The notes under the pieces were generated by a model, which made no database searches, was not told the origin of the DNA, and worked only from the letters and a program-made list of their open reading frames with translations. This document shows, in pieces, positions 26,144-35,800 of a DNA stretch of 64,000 nucleotides. The translations under genes and the position numbers were made by a program. Numbering within the stretch: position 1 is the stretch's first letter; every line of letters begins with the position of its first letter. The stretch is from Promicromonospora iranensis (GTDB lineage Bacteria; Actinomycetota; Actinomycetes; Actinomycetales; Cellulomonadaceae): NCBI RefSeq assembly GCF_028994775.1, contig NZ_JAJQMN010000007.1:248001-312000 (forward strand). The letters are read 5' to 3'.

Positions 26144-27316
26144 TCAGGCAGCGCTGCCCCCGCTGCGGTACGGGCGGAAGAAGTCGCGCAACTCCTGCGC
26201 GTAGAGCTCCGGCTCCTCGAACGCCGCGAAGTGTCCGCCGCGCTCGGGCTCCGTCACGCGCACCGCGTTGGCGGTGCGTTCGAGCCACGCGCGCGGCGGC
26301 CGCACCACGTCGCCGCGGAAGAGCGAGAATCCGGACGGCACCTCCACCCGGCGCGTGAGCTGCTCGGCGGGGATCTTCGAGTTCGCGTGGTACATCCGCA
26401 TGGACGACCCGATGGTGCCCGTGAGCCAGTAGATGGTGATGTTGGTGAGGATCTCGTCACGGGTGTAGGCGCGGCCGACGCCGCCGTCGCTCCAGCCGTG
26501 GAGCTTCTCGACGATCCACGCGGTGAGGCCTGCGGGGGAGTCGTTCAGCCCGGCGGCGACGGTCTGGGGTTTTGTGCGGTGCATCGCGCCGTAGGCCCCC
26601 TCGGCAGCGGTCCAGGTCGCGGCCTCGGCGAACCAGGCACGTTCCCCGGGCGTGAGGGTCGCGGGATCACCGGCGAAGACGGGCAGCCCGCCGTCGGTCC
26701 GGTGGACTGCGACCACCCGGTCGGGATGGTCGAGCGCGAGGTAGCGGCTCACGTGGCTGCCCATGTCCCCGCCCGCCGCGCCGAAGCGCTCGTACCCGAC
26801 GGTGCGCATGAGCTCTGCCCACAGCTGGGCGACGGCGACGGAGCTCAGCGGCGGCCCGGTCGGCCCGTCCGAGTACCCGAAGCCGGGCATATCGGGGACG
26901 ACGACGTCGAACGCGTCCGCGGGGTCGCCGCCGTGCGCACCGGGGTCGGTCAGGAGCGGGACGACCTTGGAGTACCGCCAGAACGAGTCCGGCCAGCCGT
27001 GACTGAGGACCAGGGGCAGCACCGGCCCGGCGGGGGCGACGGCTCGGGCGTGCACGAAGTGGATCCCGAGCCCGCCGACCTGCGTGCGGAAGCGGGGGAG
27101 GCGGGCGAGCGCCGCCTCCTGCGCCGGCCAGTCGAACCCGTCCGCCCAGTACGCGACCAGCTCGCGGAGGTAGTCGACGTCGGTGCCGAGCGACCAGCCG
27201 GCGTCCTCGGGGGCATCCGGCCAGCGGGTCGTCCGCAGCCGCGCGCGGAGGTCGTCGATCGCCTCGGGGGCCGTCCGCGAGACGAACGGCTCGGGGTCTG
27301 CAGGGGTGTCCGACAC
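26144..27316 (-). CDS. Epoxide hydrolase (EHN + alpha/beta hydrolase)
   Basis: The 390-residue protein starts with GTG at 27316 behind GGTGAGG. The N-terminal EHN domain (about 10-110) is followed by HGWPDSFWRY with the oxyanion HGWP (106-109), nucleophile Asp184 in GGDMGSH, and catalytic His362 in GGHFAAFEEPE near the C-terminus. It should open epoxides to diols in the cytoplasm; the substrate is unknown. It converges on the DUF222-HNH gene. The partial gene at 1-243 has the same N-terminal layout. Confidence 0.9.
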   Translation of the reverse strand: MSDTPADPEPFVSRTAPEAIDDLRARLRTTRWPDAPEDAGWSLGTDVDYLRELVAYWADGFDWPAQEAALARLPRFRTQVGGLGIHFVHARAVAPAGPVLPLVLSHGWPDSFWRYSKVVPLLTDPGAHGGDPADAFDVVVPDMPGFGYSDGPTGPPLSSVAVAQLWAELMRTVGYERFGAAGGDMGSHVSRYLALDHPDRVVAVHRTDGGLPVFAGDPATLTPGERAWFAEAATWTAAEGAYGAMHRTKPQTVAAGLNDSPAGLTAWIVEKLHGWSDGGVGRAYTRDEILTNITIYWLTGTIGSSMRMYHANSKIPAEQLTRRVEVPSGFSLFRGDVVRPPRAWLERTANAVRVTEPERGGHFAAFEEPELYAQELRDFFRPYRSGGSAA

Positions 27317-27326
27317 GGACCTCACC

Positions 27327-27584
27327 TTACGAGGTCGCGGGGCGCAGGCGGAGGGTCTCGCCGACGGCGCGCGCACCGGTCCCCGCGCTGATGATGGCGG
27401 GGCCGGGCCGGTCGTACGTGGCGTGGACGTGCCCGGTACCGCTCACCAGGGCGCGGCGGAACCAGCCGTTGTCACGGCCGTGGACGTGGTCGCCGACCCG
27501 GGCCCACCACATGGTGGCGGGCGGGCGGCGGCTGCCGTCGGGCCGGTAGCGGTGGGCAGGCTCACCGCCGCAGGTGCTGGACAC
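27327..27584 (-). pseudogene. Decayed DUF2255-like remnant
   Basis: The frame (85 codons) contains two blocks that recall DUF2255 proteins: DGSRRPPATMWWARVGDHV...GWFRRALVSGTGHVHA, like the family's central strand block, and YDRPGPAIISAGTGARAVGETLRLRP, like its C-terminal block. The first 25 or so residues and about 25-30 residues between the blocks are missing. Its 5' end runs into the 3' end of the ABC permease gene (stop 27562). I read it as an N-truncated, internally deleted gene, but a short expressed protein is possible. Family assignment is from memory of the pattern. Confidence 0.45.
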
Positions 27585-29169
27585 GCCGGACGGCGAGCGC
27601 GGCGGCGGTCATGCAGAGCGCCGCCCCGCTCACGACGACGGCGCTCGGGCCCGCCGGGCGGCCCGCGCCGTCGAGCACGATGCCCATGAGGTCGAACCCG
27701 GCGACCTCGTTGAGCGCCATGTACCAGACGACCAGGTACAGCACCTGGAACACGCGCGGGGTGCGCGTGACGGTGCCCAGCAGCAGCGCGAGCGACGGGA
27801 TCACCAGCGCACCGGCAGCCCAGTGCGCCGCACGCACGGACTCACCCGCGAGCAGCATGTTCGCCAGCGGCCCCACGGCGGTCACCGCCGTCAGCGCGAC
27901 CCCGGCCACCCACTGGGCGGTGACGCGGTGCAGGGTTCCGGGGTAGGCACCGAGCAGGGTGTCCAGCCCGTGCTCGAGGTGCTGCGTACCGAGCCGCGAC
28001 CAGACGAGGACCGGCCAGATCCACGCCGCGGCCAGCAGTGCGGTACCCGGTTCGCCGACGACGACGGCCGCGACGTTCAGTCCCAGGGCGACGAGCCACC
28101 ACCACCGGGGCAGGTCGGAGGTCAGGACGCGCAGCTCGCCGGCGACCATGCGGCCGAGGCCAGGTCGGGTGCCGGTGCGCGCCGACGTCATCGAATCGAC
28201 CGACACAGCCGAGGCCGTGCCGGCTGCGCGCCCACCCGGCACGGGAGCCGGGGTGCGCACCGGCTCGGCGCCACCCGCGCCACCCGCCCCACCCGCGAAT
28301 ACCGGAGAACCCGCCGCCCTGGACGCGTCGAACCGGTCGAACCACAGCGCCGGGAGCACGGCGAGGAGCACGGCGGCGAGCAGCACCACGAGGCGGCCCA
28401 CCATGAGACCTGCGGACGGCACCAACCCGTCCCAGTCGAACACTCGCAGCGGCTCACCCACCTCGGTCAGGCCGAGACTGAACTCGCCGGCCGGAGTCAG
28501 CCCCTGCTCGACGACGGACGACTGCATCGACGCGGCCACCGCGTCGAAGCCCCCGAACGGCACGCCGCTGCTGCCGAGCAGGAGCGACATCCACACGACG
28601 AACCAGACGATGTTGCCCAGCCCGGCGCGCAGCGGCCGGATCGTCTCGAACAAGACGGCCGCCGCCGACGTCACCGCCAGCACCGGCACCGTGAACAGGA
28701 CGAACGGGGCCAGCAGCGCCACCGGCTCCATCGCGTACGACTCGCCCCGCGCGATCTGGAGCCCGAGCGCCGTCAGGGCCAGCACTCCCGCCATCGAGGC
28801 CAGCACGAGGAGATTGCTGAGGAACTTCCCCGCGAGATAGGTCGTGCGGGACATCGGCGTCCCGGCGAGCACCTGCCCCACACCGGTCAGCCGGTCCCGG
28901 GTCACCGTGCCGCGCACCACGTAGAACCCCCCGAGCATGAGCCACAACCCGCCCGCGAGCGCCGTCGCGGTGCCGACCCAGGCGCCGTCGTACAGGCCGC
29001 GGTAGCCCCCGGCGTCCAGGATCACCCAGACCGAGTCGGCGGGCGGGACCGCGAGCCAGCCCAGTCCGACCGCCGCGGCGAGCGTGACCAGGTAGGCGGG
29101 CCGGCGGGTGCGCTCGCGGAAGTCCGCGACCGCTATGCCCCAGAGGGCCGTCCCGAGGAGCGCGGTCAT
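27562..29169 (-). CDS. ABC transporter permease, two-part ABC-2-like
   Basis: The 535-residue protein has about eleven predicted membrane segments in two groups, split by a Gly/Ala/Pro-rich cytosolic linker near 285-330. It starts MTALLGTALWGIAVADFRERTRRPAYLVTLAAAV. The ATG at 29169 overlaps the stop of the ATPase gene (ATGA), so the two form one exporter or sensor-linked transporter. A GGAGGAGGA linker and TRTPRVFQVLYLVVWYMALNE are seen, but no family-specific substrate motif. The nearby two-component system may control it. Confidence 0.8.
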   Translation of the reverse strand: MTALLGTALWGIAVADFRERTRRPAYLVTLAAAVGLGWLAVPPADSVWVILDAGGYRGLYDGAWVGTATALAGGLWLMLGGFYVVRGTVTRDRLTGVGQVLAGTPMSRTTYLAGKFLSNLLVLASMAGVLALTALGLQIARGESYAMEPVALLAPFVLFTVPVLAVTSAAAVLFETIRPLRAGLGNIVWFVVWMSLLLGSSGVPFGGFDAVAASMQSSVVEQGLTPAGEFSLGLTEVGEPLRVFDWDGLVPSAGLMVGRLVVLLAAVLLAVLPALWFDRFDASRAAGSPVFAGGAGGAGGAEPVRTPAPVPGGRAAGTASAVSVDSMTSARTGTRPGLGRMVAGELRVLTSDLPRWWWLVALGLNVAAVVVGEPGTALLAAAWIWPVLVWSRLGTQHLEHGLDTLLGAYPGTLHRVTAQWVAGVALTAVTAVGPLANMLLAGESVRAAHWAAGALVIPSLALLLGTVTRTPRVFQVLYLVVWYMALNEVAGFDLMGIVLDGAGRPAGPSAVVVSGAALCMTAAALAVRRVQHLRR

Positions 29170-30062
29170 CGGACGACGCCCGCGGTCGCGGCGTGGCCGT
29201 GCACCACGGCGAGGTAGGCGTCCTCGAGGTCCGGGGCGACCGGGACGGCGTCCGCCACCGGAGCCGACGGCGCGAGGACACGCACCCGCATCCCGGCCGG
29301 GGTGCGCACCTGCTTGCTGATCACGTGGCGCTGGCGGAGGATCTGCAGGGTCTCGGCGGGGACCGTGACTTCCCAGACCTGCCCCTGGGCGAGGCGCAGC
29401 ACCTCCTCCGGCGTGCCGCGCACGCGGAGCCGGCCGCCGGACATGATCGCGATGTCCGAGGCGACGGACCCGACGTCGGACGCGATGTGGGTGGAGAGCA
29501 CGACCACACGGTCGGTGGCGAGGTCGCTCAGCAGGTTGCGCAGCACGACGCGCTGCTCGGGGTCGAGTCCGGCGGACGGCTCGTCGACGACGAGCACCTG
29601 CGGATCGGTCAACAGCGCCTGGGCGATCCCGACCCGGCGGAGCATGCCGCCCGAGTAGGCACCCAGCGGCCGCCGTCCCGCTCCGGCGAGGTCGAGGATC
29701 TCGAGCAGCTCGCCGATCCGAGCGCGTGCGGCGCGTGCCCCGACACCCTTGACCGCGGCGAGGTACGACAGGAACTCCGACGCGCTCAGGTGCGGGTACA
29801 CGCCGAAGTCCTGCGGCAGGTAGCCCAGTCGGCGGCGGAGGGCGTCGGGCCGGCGCACCGCGTCGGCGCCGTCGAACAGCACCTGCCCGCTGCTGGGCCG
29901 GGTCACTGTGGCGGCGATCCGCATGAGCGACGACTTGCCGGCGCCGTTGGGGCCGAGCAGTCCGATCAGGCCGGGGCCCAGTCGCAGGGTGACGGCGTCG
30001 ACGGCGTGCAGACCCCCGCGGTACCGCTTGGCGACGTCCACGAGCTCGAGTACTGGTTCCAT
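29166..30062 (-). CDS. ABC transporter ATPase (ABC-2 type export)
   Basis: The 298-residue ATPase has Walker A GPNGAGKSS, Q-loop YLPQDFGVYP, signature YSGGMLRRVGIAQAL, Walker B VLVVDEPSAGLD and the switch His in STHIASDV. The degenerate tail (about 225-298) is typical of export ATPases. ATG 30062 (MEPVLEL) is chosen because the fold begins there; an upstream ATG at 30098 is possible and has no clearer ribosome site. The gene diverges from a histidine kinase gene over a short shared promoter region with an 18-bp palindrome. Confidence 0.87.
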   Translation of the reverse strand: MEPVLELVDVAKRYRGGLHAVDAVTLRLGPGLIGLLGPNGAGKSSLMRIAATVTRPSSGQVLFDGADAVRRPDALRRRLGYLPQDFGVYPHLSASEFLSYLAAVKGVGARAARARIGELLEILDLAGAGRRPLGAYSGGMLRRVGIAQALLTDPQVLVVDEPSAGLDPEQRVVLRNLLSDLATDRVVVLSTHIASDVGSVASDIAIMSGGRLRVRGTPEEVLRLAQGQVWEVTVPAETLQILRQRHVISKQVRTPAGMRVRVLAPSAPVADAVPVAPDLEDAYLAVVHGHAATAGVVR

Positions 30063-30120
30063 GCGTCGATGGGACCATCCGCGCAGGTGGGAGGTCATTA
30101 CCACTAGTAAGCGAACCCGA

Positions 30121-30138
30121 GGTAGGGCTAGCACTACC
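30121..30138. promoter_or_regulatory. 18-bp palindrome in the divergent ABC / two-component promoter
   Basis: GGTAGGGCTAGCACTACC pairs in 8 of 9 positions around a central CTAG. It lies 58 bases upstream of the ATPase start used here and 39 bases before the kinase start, where a LuxR-type response regulator dimer could control both. Binding is inference. Confidence 0.5.
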
Positions 30139-30177
30139 CGCCACGCCCGACCTCTGGCGGCCGATTAGCATGACGGC

Positions 30178-31524
30178 GTGCGAGAGAACGGGCCGCTCAC
30201 GGCGCTGGAAGCCGTCACGTGGCCCCGGCTGCTGGTGAGCCGGTGGCCGTGGCGCTCCCTCGTGTACCTGGTGAGCACCTTGCCGCTCGGTCTCGTCGCC
30301 GCTGCCCTCACGCTGGTCCCGGTGGTCGTGCTGGTCACCCGCTGGGACGCGGGCACGCTCGAAGTCAGTACCGCCCTGGTCCTGGTGGTGCTCGAGCTGC
30401 TGCTCGTGGTCGGGCTCGGGCCCTGGTTCGCGCCAGCGCTGGCCAGGTCGGAACGACGCCGGCTGCGCTGGGTCGACGGCCGCCCCGTACCGGAACGCCC
30501 GCGCCCGGTCGACGACGTGTCCGCCACGACCGACCCGATGCCCTCCCGCTATGCCGACCCGGCGACCTGGCGGGAGGTGGCGTGGCTGCTCGTCCTGGCC
30601 ACCGCCGCACCGGCCGCCGCGGTCGCGGCTCTGACGTTCGGCCTGCTGGTCGGTCTCTACGCGGTCAGCCCGCTCGTGCTGCTGGCGCAGCGGCCGGGCG
30701 ACCAGCCCGTCGCCCTGGGCTTCTGGTCGGTCTCCACCGTCGCCGAGACCGTCCCGTTCGCGATCGCCGGGATCGTCCTGCTGCCCGTGGTCGGGTACGT
30801 CTGGACGCTGGTGGCCGGGGGAGCAGCCGAGGCAGCGCGGCGCCTGCTGGTCGGCGCCGAGAGCGAGATCCGGGCCGAGCTCGTCGAGGTGTCGCGCTCG
30901 CGTGCCCGACTCGCCGACGCCTTCGACGCCGAGCGCCGTCGGATCGAGCGGGACCTGCACGACGGCGCCCAGCAGCGCCTCGTCAGCCTGACCCTGCAGC
31001 TGGGACTGGCGCGGCTCGACGTCCCGCCCGACTCCCGCGCCGGGCAGTCCCTCGCGACGGCGCACGACCAGGCCAAGGAACTGATGACCGAGCTGCGCGA
31101 GCTCATCCACGGCATCCAGCCGCAGGTTCTGACGGATCTCGGGCTGCCGGCGGCGCTCGCGGAGCTCGCCGACCGGTCGCCGGTACCGGTGGAGGTCGAC
31201 GCCGAGCTCGACTCCCGTCCGGAGCCCAGGGTCGAGTACACGGTCTACTTCGTCGTCTCCGAGGCGCTGGCCAACGTCGCCAAGCACGTGGGCGCGGCCG
31301 GCACCGTGCGGGTGACCGTGCGTCGGGCCTCCCGGGCCGGAACCGTGACGGTCGAGGTGTCCGACGACGGTCCCGGCGGAGCCGATCCCGCACGCGGCAG
31401 CGGGCTGGCCGGGCTCGCCGACCGCGTCGCCGTGATGGGCGGCACGATGTTCCTGTCCAGCCCGCCCGGCGGGCCGACGACGCTGCGCGCCGAGCTGCCG
31501 TGCGGCCCGGAGGGCGCTCTGTGA
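30178..31524 (+). CDS. Sensor histidine kinase (Sensor domain, HisKA_3)
   Basis: The 448-residue protein (GTG start) has four N-terminal membrane segments in a 'Sensor'-type domain (about 20-225), an HisKA_3 dimerisation helix with phosphoacceptor His261 in RIERDLHDGAQQRLV, and an HATPase_c domain with VSEALANVAKHV (N box) and SDDGPGG...GSGLAGLADR (G boxes). It belongs to the NarL-type family common in actinobacteria. The stop overlaps the regulator's start (GTGA). Signals for this class are often cell-envelope stress or antibiotics; the actual one is unknown. Confidence 0.92.
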   Translation: MRENGPLTALEAVTWPRLLVSRWPWRSLVYLVSTLPLGLVAAALTLVPVVVLVTRWDAGTLEVSTALVLVVLELLLVVGLGPWFAPALARSERRRLRWVDGRPVPERPRPVDDVSATTDPMPSRYADPATWREVAWLLVLATAAPAAAVAALTFGLLVGLYAVSPLVLLAQRPGDQPVALGFWSVSTVAETVPFAIAGIVLLPVVGYVWTLVAGGAAEAARRLLVGAESEIRAELVEVSRSRARLADAFDAERRRIERDLHDGAQQRLVSLTLQLGLARLDVPPDSRAGQSLATAHDQAKELMTELRELIHGIQPQVLTDLGLPAALAELADRSPVPVEVDAELDSRPEPRVEYTVYFVVSEALANVAKHVGAAGTVRVTVRRASRAGTVTVEVSDDGPGGADPARGSGLAGLADRVAVMGGTMFLSSPPGGPTTLRAELPCGPEGAL

Positions 31525-32180
31525 CCGGGATCAGCGTCGTCGTCGCCGAGGACGGCGTCCTGCTGCGTGCGGGGCTGGTCGGCCTGCTGGAGCGGTTCGG
31601 GTTCGAGGTGCGCGCCGCGGTCGACGACGCCGACGCGCTGCGGGCGGCGGTCGCGAGCCACGATCCCGACCTGGTCATCACCGACATCCGGATGCCGCCC
31701 ACGCACACGGACGAGGGCCTGCGGGCGGCGGTCGAGCTGCGCGGCGCGTACCCGGGGCTGGCCGTCGTCGTGCTGAGCCAGTACGTGCAGCACTCCTACG
31801 CCGCGGACCTGTTCGGCACCGGTGAGGGCCGCGGCGTCGGCTACCTCCTCAAGGACCGGGTGGTCGACGTGGAGGAGTTCGTCGACTCCTTGCGCCGGGT
31901 CTGCGCGGGAGGGACCGCCGTGGACCCGCAGGTGGTCGGACAGCTCGTGCGGCGGCAGGACGATCCGCTGTCCGCTCTCTCGGCCCGCGAGCGCGACGTG
32001 CTCGGGCTGGTCGCCGAGGGGCACTCGAACGGCTCGATCGCCCGGCGCCTGTTCGTCACGGAGGCGACCGTGGGAAAGCATGTGGGCAACATCTTCGTGA
32101 AGCTCCGTCTGCCCCAGACGGACGACACGAACCGTCGTGTGCTGGCCGTGCTCGCGCACCTGGCCGGGCAGGGAGGTTAG
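31521..32180 (+). CDS. NarL/LuxR-family response regulator
   Basis: The 219-residue protein (GTG start inside GTGA overlap) has a receiver domain with phospho-acceptor Asp55 in LVITDIRMPP and Lys of YLLKDRV, and a C-terminal LuxR HTH (LSARERDVLGLVAEGHSNGSIA...VTEATVGKHVGNIFVKL). It is the partner of the kinase encoded just before. The divergent ABC operon and its own operon are the likely targets. Confidence 0.93.
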   Translation: MTGISVVVAEDGVLLRAGLVGLLERFGFEVRAAVDDADALRAAVASHDPDLVITDIRMPPTHTDEGLRAAVELRGAYPGLAVVVLSQYVQHSYAADLFGTGEGRGVGYLLKDRVVDVEEFVDSLRRVCAGGTAVDPQVVGQLVRRQDDPLSALSARERDVLGLVAEGHSNGSIARRLFVTEATVGKHVGNIFVKLRLPQTDDTNRRVLAVLAHLAGQGG

Positions 32181-32206
32181 CCCGGACCTGACGGTGATGG
32201 TCCGGG
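32181..32206. terminator. Hairpin between convergent regulator genes
   Basis: CCCGGACC (32181-32188) and GGTCCGGG (32199-32206) form an exact 8-bp stem with a 10-base loop directly after the response-regulator stop and before the end of the convergent MarR gene; a bidirectional terminator is likely. Confidence 0.6.
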
Positions 32207-32216
32207 TGGTGGTTGG

Positions 32217-32666
32217 TCAGGGTGCCAGCTTCCGGGCGGCCCTCAGCAGGGCGCCGGTGCCCCGGATGAGCGCGTGCAGGTCGTCGACGGAGAGCAGCGC
32301 CAGGAGGTCCGGGGGCAGCTCCTCGTCGTGCGCGACGAGGCGGCGGATCGCCTCGGTCCCCTTCTCGGTGCTGGTCACGCGGCGGACGCGACCGTCGGCC
32401 GGGTCCTGCGTGCGGACCGTCATACCGGCGGCGGTCAGGCGGTCCAGGATCCCGGAGACCGTGGCGGCGGAGACGCCGAGCGCCTCGGCGAGCCGTTGCG
32501 GTGTCGACTCACGGTCCACCTGGACGAGCGCCAGGGCGCGCAGCTGCTGCACCGTCAGGTCGGTCTCCAGCAGGGGCCGCAGCCGGGAGGCGAAGAACTC
32601 CTCGCCGAGCCGGCGGTGCAGGTCGGCGAGCTCGGCGATGAGCTGGTCGCGGGTCTGGTCGGTCAC
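32217..32666 (-). CDS. MarR-family transcriptional regulator
   Basis: The 149-residue protein has the MarR winged-helix fold: TVQQLRALALVQVDRESTPQRLAEALGVSAATVSGILDRLTAAGMTVRTQDPADGRVRRV (about 38-97), including the DxR wing motif, with helices at both ends for dimerisation. It diverges from an RND efflux gene, the classic arrangement for a drug-sensing repressor. A TTTGC-N5-GCAAA inverted repeat lies between the two genes. Confidence 0.9.
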   Translation of the reverse strand: MTDQTRDQLIAELADLHRRLGEEFFASRLRPLLETDLTVQQLRALALVQVDRESTPQRLAEALGVSAATVSGILDRLTAAGMTVRTQDPADGRVRRVTSTEKGTEAIRRLVAHDEELPPDLLALLSVDDLHALIRGTGALLRAARKLAP

Positions 32667-32746
32667 GCGCTGACTGTAGTCGGCACTTCACCCGCTGCGC
32701 CGGTCGCCGGAACCGGAGTTGCAGGGCGGGAACCCTGGCAGGATCC

Positions 32747-32761
32747 TTTGCGTTAGGCAAA
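32747..32761. promoter_or_regulatory. Candidate MarR operator
   Basis: TTTGCGTTAGGCAAA is an inverted repeat (TTTGC-GTTAG-GCAAA) in the 148-base gap between the marR-like gene and the RND gene, 80 bases upstream of one start and 53 bases before the other. Size, shape and place fit a MarR dimer site; binding is inferred. Confidence 0.5.
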
Positions 32762-32814
32762 ATACTGCGCCGAAGGAGTCGTGGGCCCGGCGTATCCCCA
32801 GATCTGGAGGCAGT

Positions 32815-35800
32815 GTGTTTCGTCTTGCCCGAATGTCGCTCGCGAACCGTGCGCTCGTCGCCCTCGCGACGATTGCCGTCTTCGTCGTCGGCATCTTCAG
32901 CATGGGGCAGCTCCGGCAGGAACTCATCCCGTCGATGAGCGTGCCGATGGTGGCGGTCACGGCCGCCGACCCGGGCACCTCGCCCGAGATCGTCGCGGAA
33001 CGGGTCACCGACCCGATCGAGTCGGCGGTCCAGAGCGTCGACGGGGTCACGGGTGTGACGTCGACGGTCTCCACCGGCGTCTCGATGACGACCGTCGAGC
33101 TGGAGTACGGCACGGACGTCGACGCCGTCGAGCAGGAGATCACCTCGGCGGTCAACGGCCTCCAGGACCTACCGGAGGACACCGAGCCGCAGGTCATGGC
33201 GGGCTCGTTCGACGACCTGCCCGTCATCCAGCTCGCGGTCTCGGGCGACGGCAGCGAGCAGGAGCTGACGGACGCCATCGACTCCGTCCTGGTGCCGGAG
33301 CTGTCGGGCATCGCGGAGGTCCGGGACGTCACGGTCACCGGCGCCACCGAGCAGCAGGTGGTCATCGAGCCCGACGACCAGAAGCTCGCCGCGGCAGGTC
33401 TCAGCACCGCGCAGCTCACGTCGGTGCTGGAGGAGAACGGCACGGTGACGCCGGTGGGCGCCGTCACCCAGGACGGTGAGACGAACAGCGTCCAGGTGGG
33501 CACGTCCGTCGACTCCGTCAAGGAGCTCGAGGAACTGCCGGTCGTCCCCGCCGCCGGCCCGTCGGCCCCCGCGCCGAGCGCCGCGCCGAGCCCCGCCGAC
33601 GTCGTCCGCCTCGGGGACGTCGCGGACGTGAGCGTGCAGGACGTGGCGCCCACCTCCTACTCGCGCCTGGACGGTGAGCCGTCGCTCGCCATCGCCCTGA
33701 CGAAGACGCCGGACGGCAACACGGTGGACGTGTCGCACGCGGTGCACGACGTGCTGGCCGACGTCGACGACGAGCTGGACGACGCCGGCGTGAGCACCGC
33801 CGTCACGTTCGACCAGGCGCCGTTCATCGAGGAGTCGATCGAGGGCCTGACGACGGAGGGCGGCCTCGGCCTGCTCTTCGCCGTCCTGGTGATCCTGGTG
33901 TTCCTGGCCTCGCTGCGGGCCACGCTGGTCTCGGCGATCTCGATCCCGCTGTCGCTGGCGGTCACGTTCGCGGCCATGAACCTGACCGGCTACACCTTGA
34001 ACATCCTCACGCTCGCCGCCATGACGATCTCGATCGGGCGCATCGTCGACGACTCGATCGTCGTGATCGAGAACATCAAGCGGCACCTGTCCTACGGTGA
34101 GGACCGGGTGCACGCGATCGTCACCGCCGTCCGCGAGGTGGGCACCGCCATCACCTCGTCGACGATCTGCACGGTGGCGGTCTTCGCCCCGATCGCGCTG
34201 GTGGGCGGCATGGCCGGCGAGCTGTTCCAGCCCTTCGCAGTCACCGTCGCGATCGCCATGGGCGCGTCCCTGGTGGTGGCTCTCGTCGTCGTGCCGGTGC
34301 TGGCGTACTGGTTCATCAAGGTTCCGGCCTCCACCGACGGCGGTGCCGCCATGCGCGAGGCCGCGGAGCTCAAGGAGCGCCGCGGCGCCTGGCAGCGCGC
34401 CTACGTGCCGTCGCTCGCCGCCGCGCTGCGCCGCCCGGCCGTCACGCTCGTCATCGCCGTGGTGCTGCTGGCCGGCACTGTCGCGCTGGTGCCGCGCATG
34501 GAGACCAACTTCATCGGGGATGCCGGGCAGGACACGCTCTCGGTGACGCAGGAGTTCGAGCCGGGTACGTCGCTGGCTGCGCAGGACAAGGCGGCGAAGG
34601 AGGTCGAGGACGTCCTCGCGGACGTCGACGGCGTCGAGACCGTGCAGACCACCGTCGGGTCCGGGGACGGGATGGCCGCCGCCTTCGGCGGTGGCGCCGG
34701 CGGCAGCAGCGCGTCGTTCGCGATGACGCTGGCCGAGGACGCCGACGGCGAGGCGGTGCAGGACGAGGTGAACGACGCGCTCGACGAAGCGGCCCCGGAC
34801 GGCGAGATCACCGTGGCCGCCGGCGACTCCGGCTTCGCCAGCACCACCGTGGACCTGGTGGTCACGGCACCCGACGCCGAGGGCCTGGCCGACGCCGCCG
34901 GTGCGGTCGAGGATGCGGTGACGGCAGTGGACGGCGTCGAGGACGTGACGAACAACCTCGCCACCGAGCAGACGGGCGTGCAGGTGACCGTGGACCGGGA
35001 CGCGGCGGCGGAGGTCGGCCTCACGGAGGCGACGGTCTCCGGCCTCCTGGCCGGTGCGATGAACGAGTCGAGCATCGGCACGGTCGACCTGGACGGGACG
35101 TCGCTCGACGTGGTCGTGGCCGGCGACATGCCGGAGACGACCGCCGACATCGAGAAGATCGACGTGCCGACGGCGGCCGGTGTGATCCCGCTGAGCGACC
35201 TCGTGACGGTCGAGGAGGTGTCGGCCCCGGCATCGGTCACGCGGGTCGACGGCGAGCGCAGCGCCACCGTGGCGGTCACCCCCGCCGGACAGGACCTGGG
35301 GTCGCTGACCGTGGCCCTGACCGAGGAGATCGACACCATCGACCTGCCGAGCGGCGCCGAGGTGACCATGGGCGGTGTGGCGTCCGACCAGGCCGAGGCG
35401 TTCGAGGACCTGGGGTTGGCGCTGCTGGCCGCCATCCTCATCGTCTACCTGGTGATGGTCGCGACGTTCCGGAGCATCGGGCAGCCGCTGATCCTGCTCG
35501 TGTCCGTGCCGTTCGCCGCGACGGGTGCGCTGGGCGCGCTGCTGCTCACCGGCACGCCGCTCGACGTCGCCGCCCTGATCGGCCTGCTGATGCTGGTGGG
35601 CATCGTGGTGTCGAACGCGATCGTGCTGATCGACCTCATCAACCAGTACCGGGCCGACGGCCGGCCGCTCGACGAGGCGGTCAAGGAGGGCGCTCGCCAG
35701 CGCCTGCGGCCCATCGTGATGACGGCGGCCGCGACGATCCTCGCGCTGACGCCGATGGCGTTCGGCCTGACCGGTGGCGGAGCCTTCATCTCGCAGCCGC

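Noticed and set aside
29170-31287. Upstream extension of the ABC permease frame through the ATPase and histidine kinase region (over 1200 codons)
   Set aside because: The extension is low-complexity Arg-rich and overlaps two well-supported genes; the ATGA overlap at 29169 defines the start.
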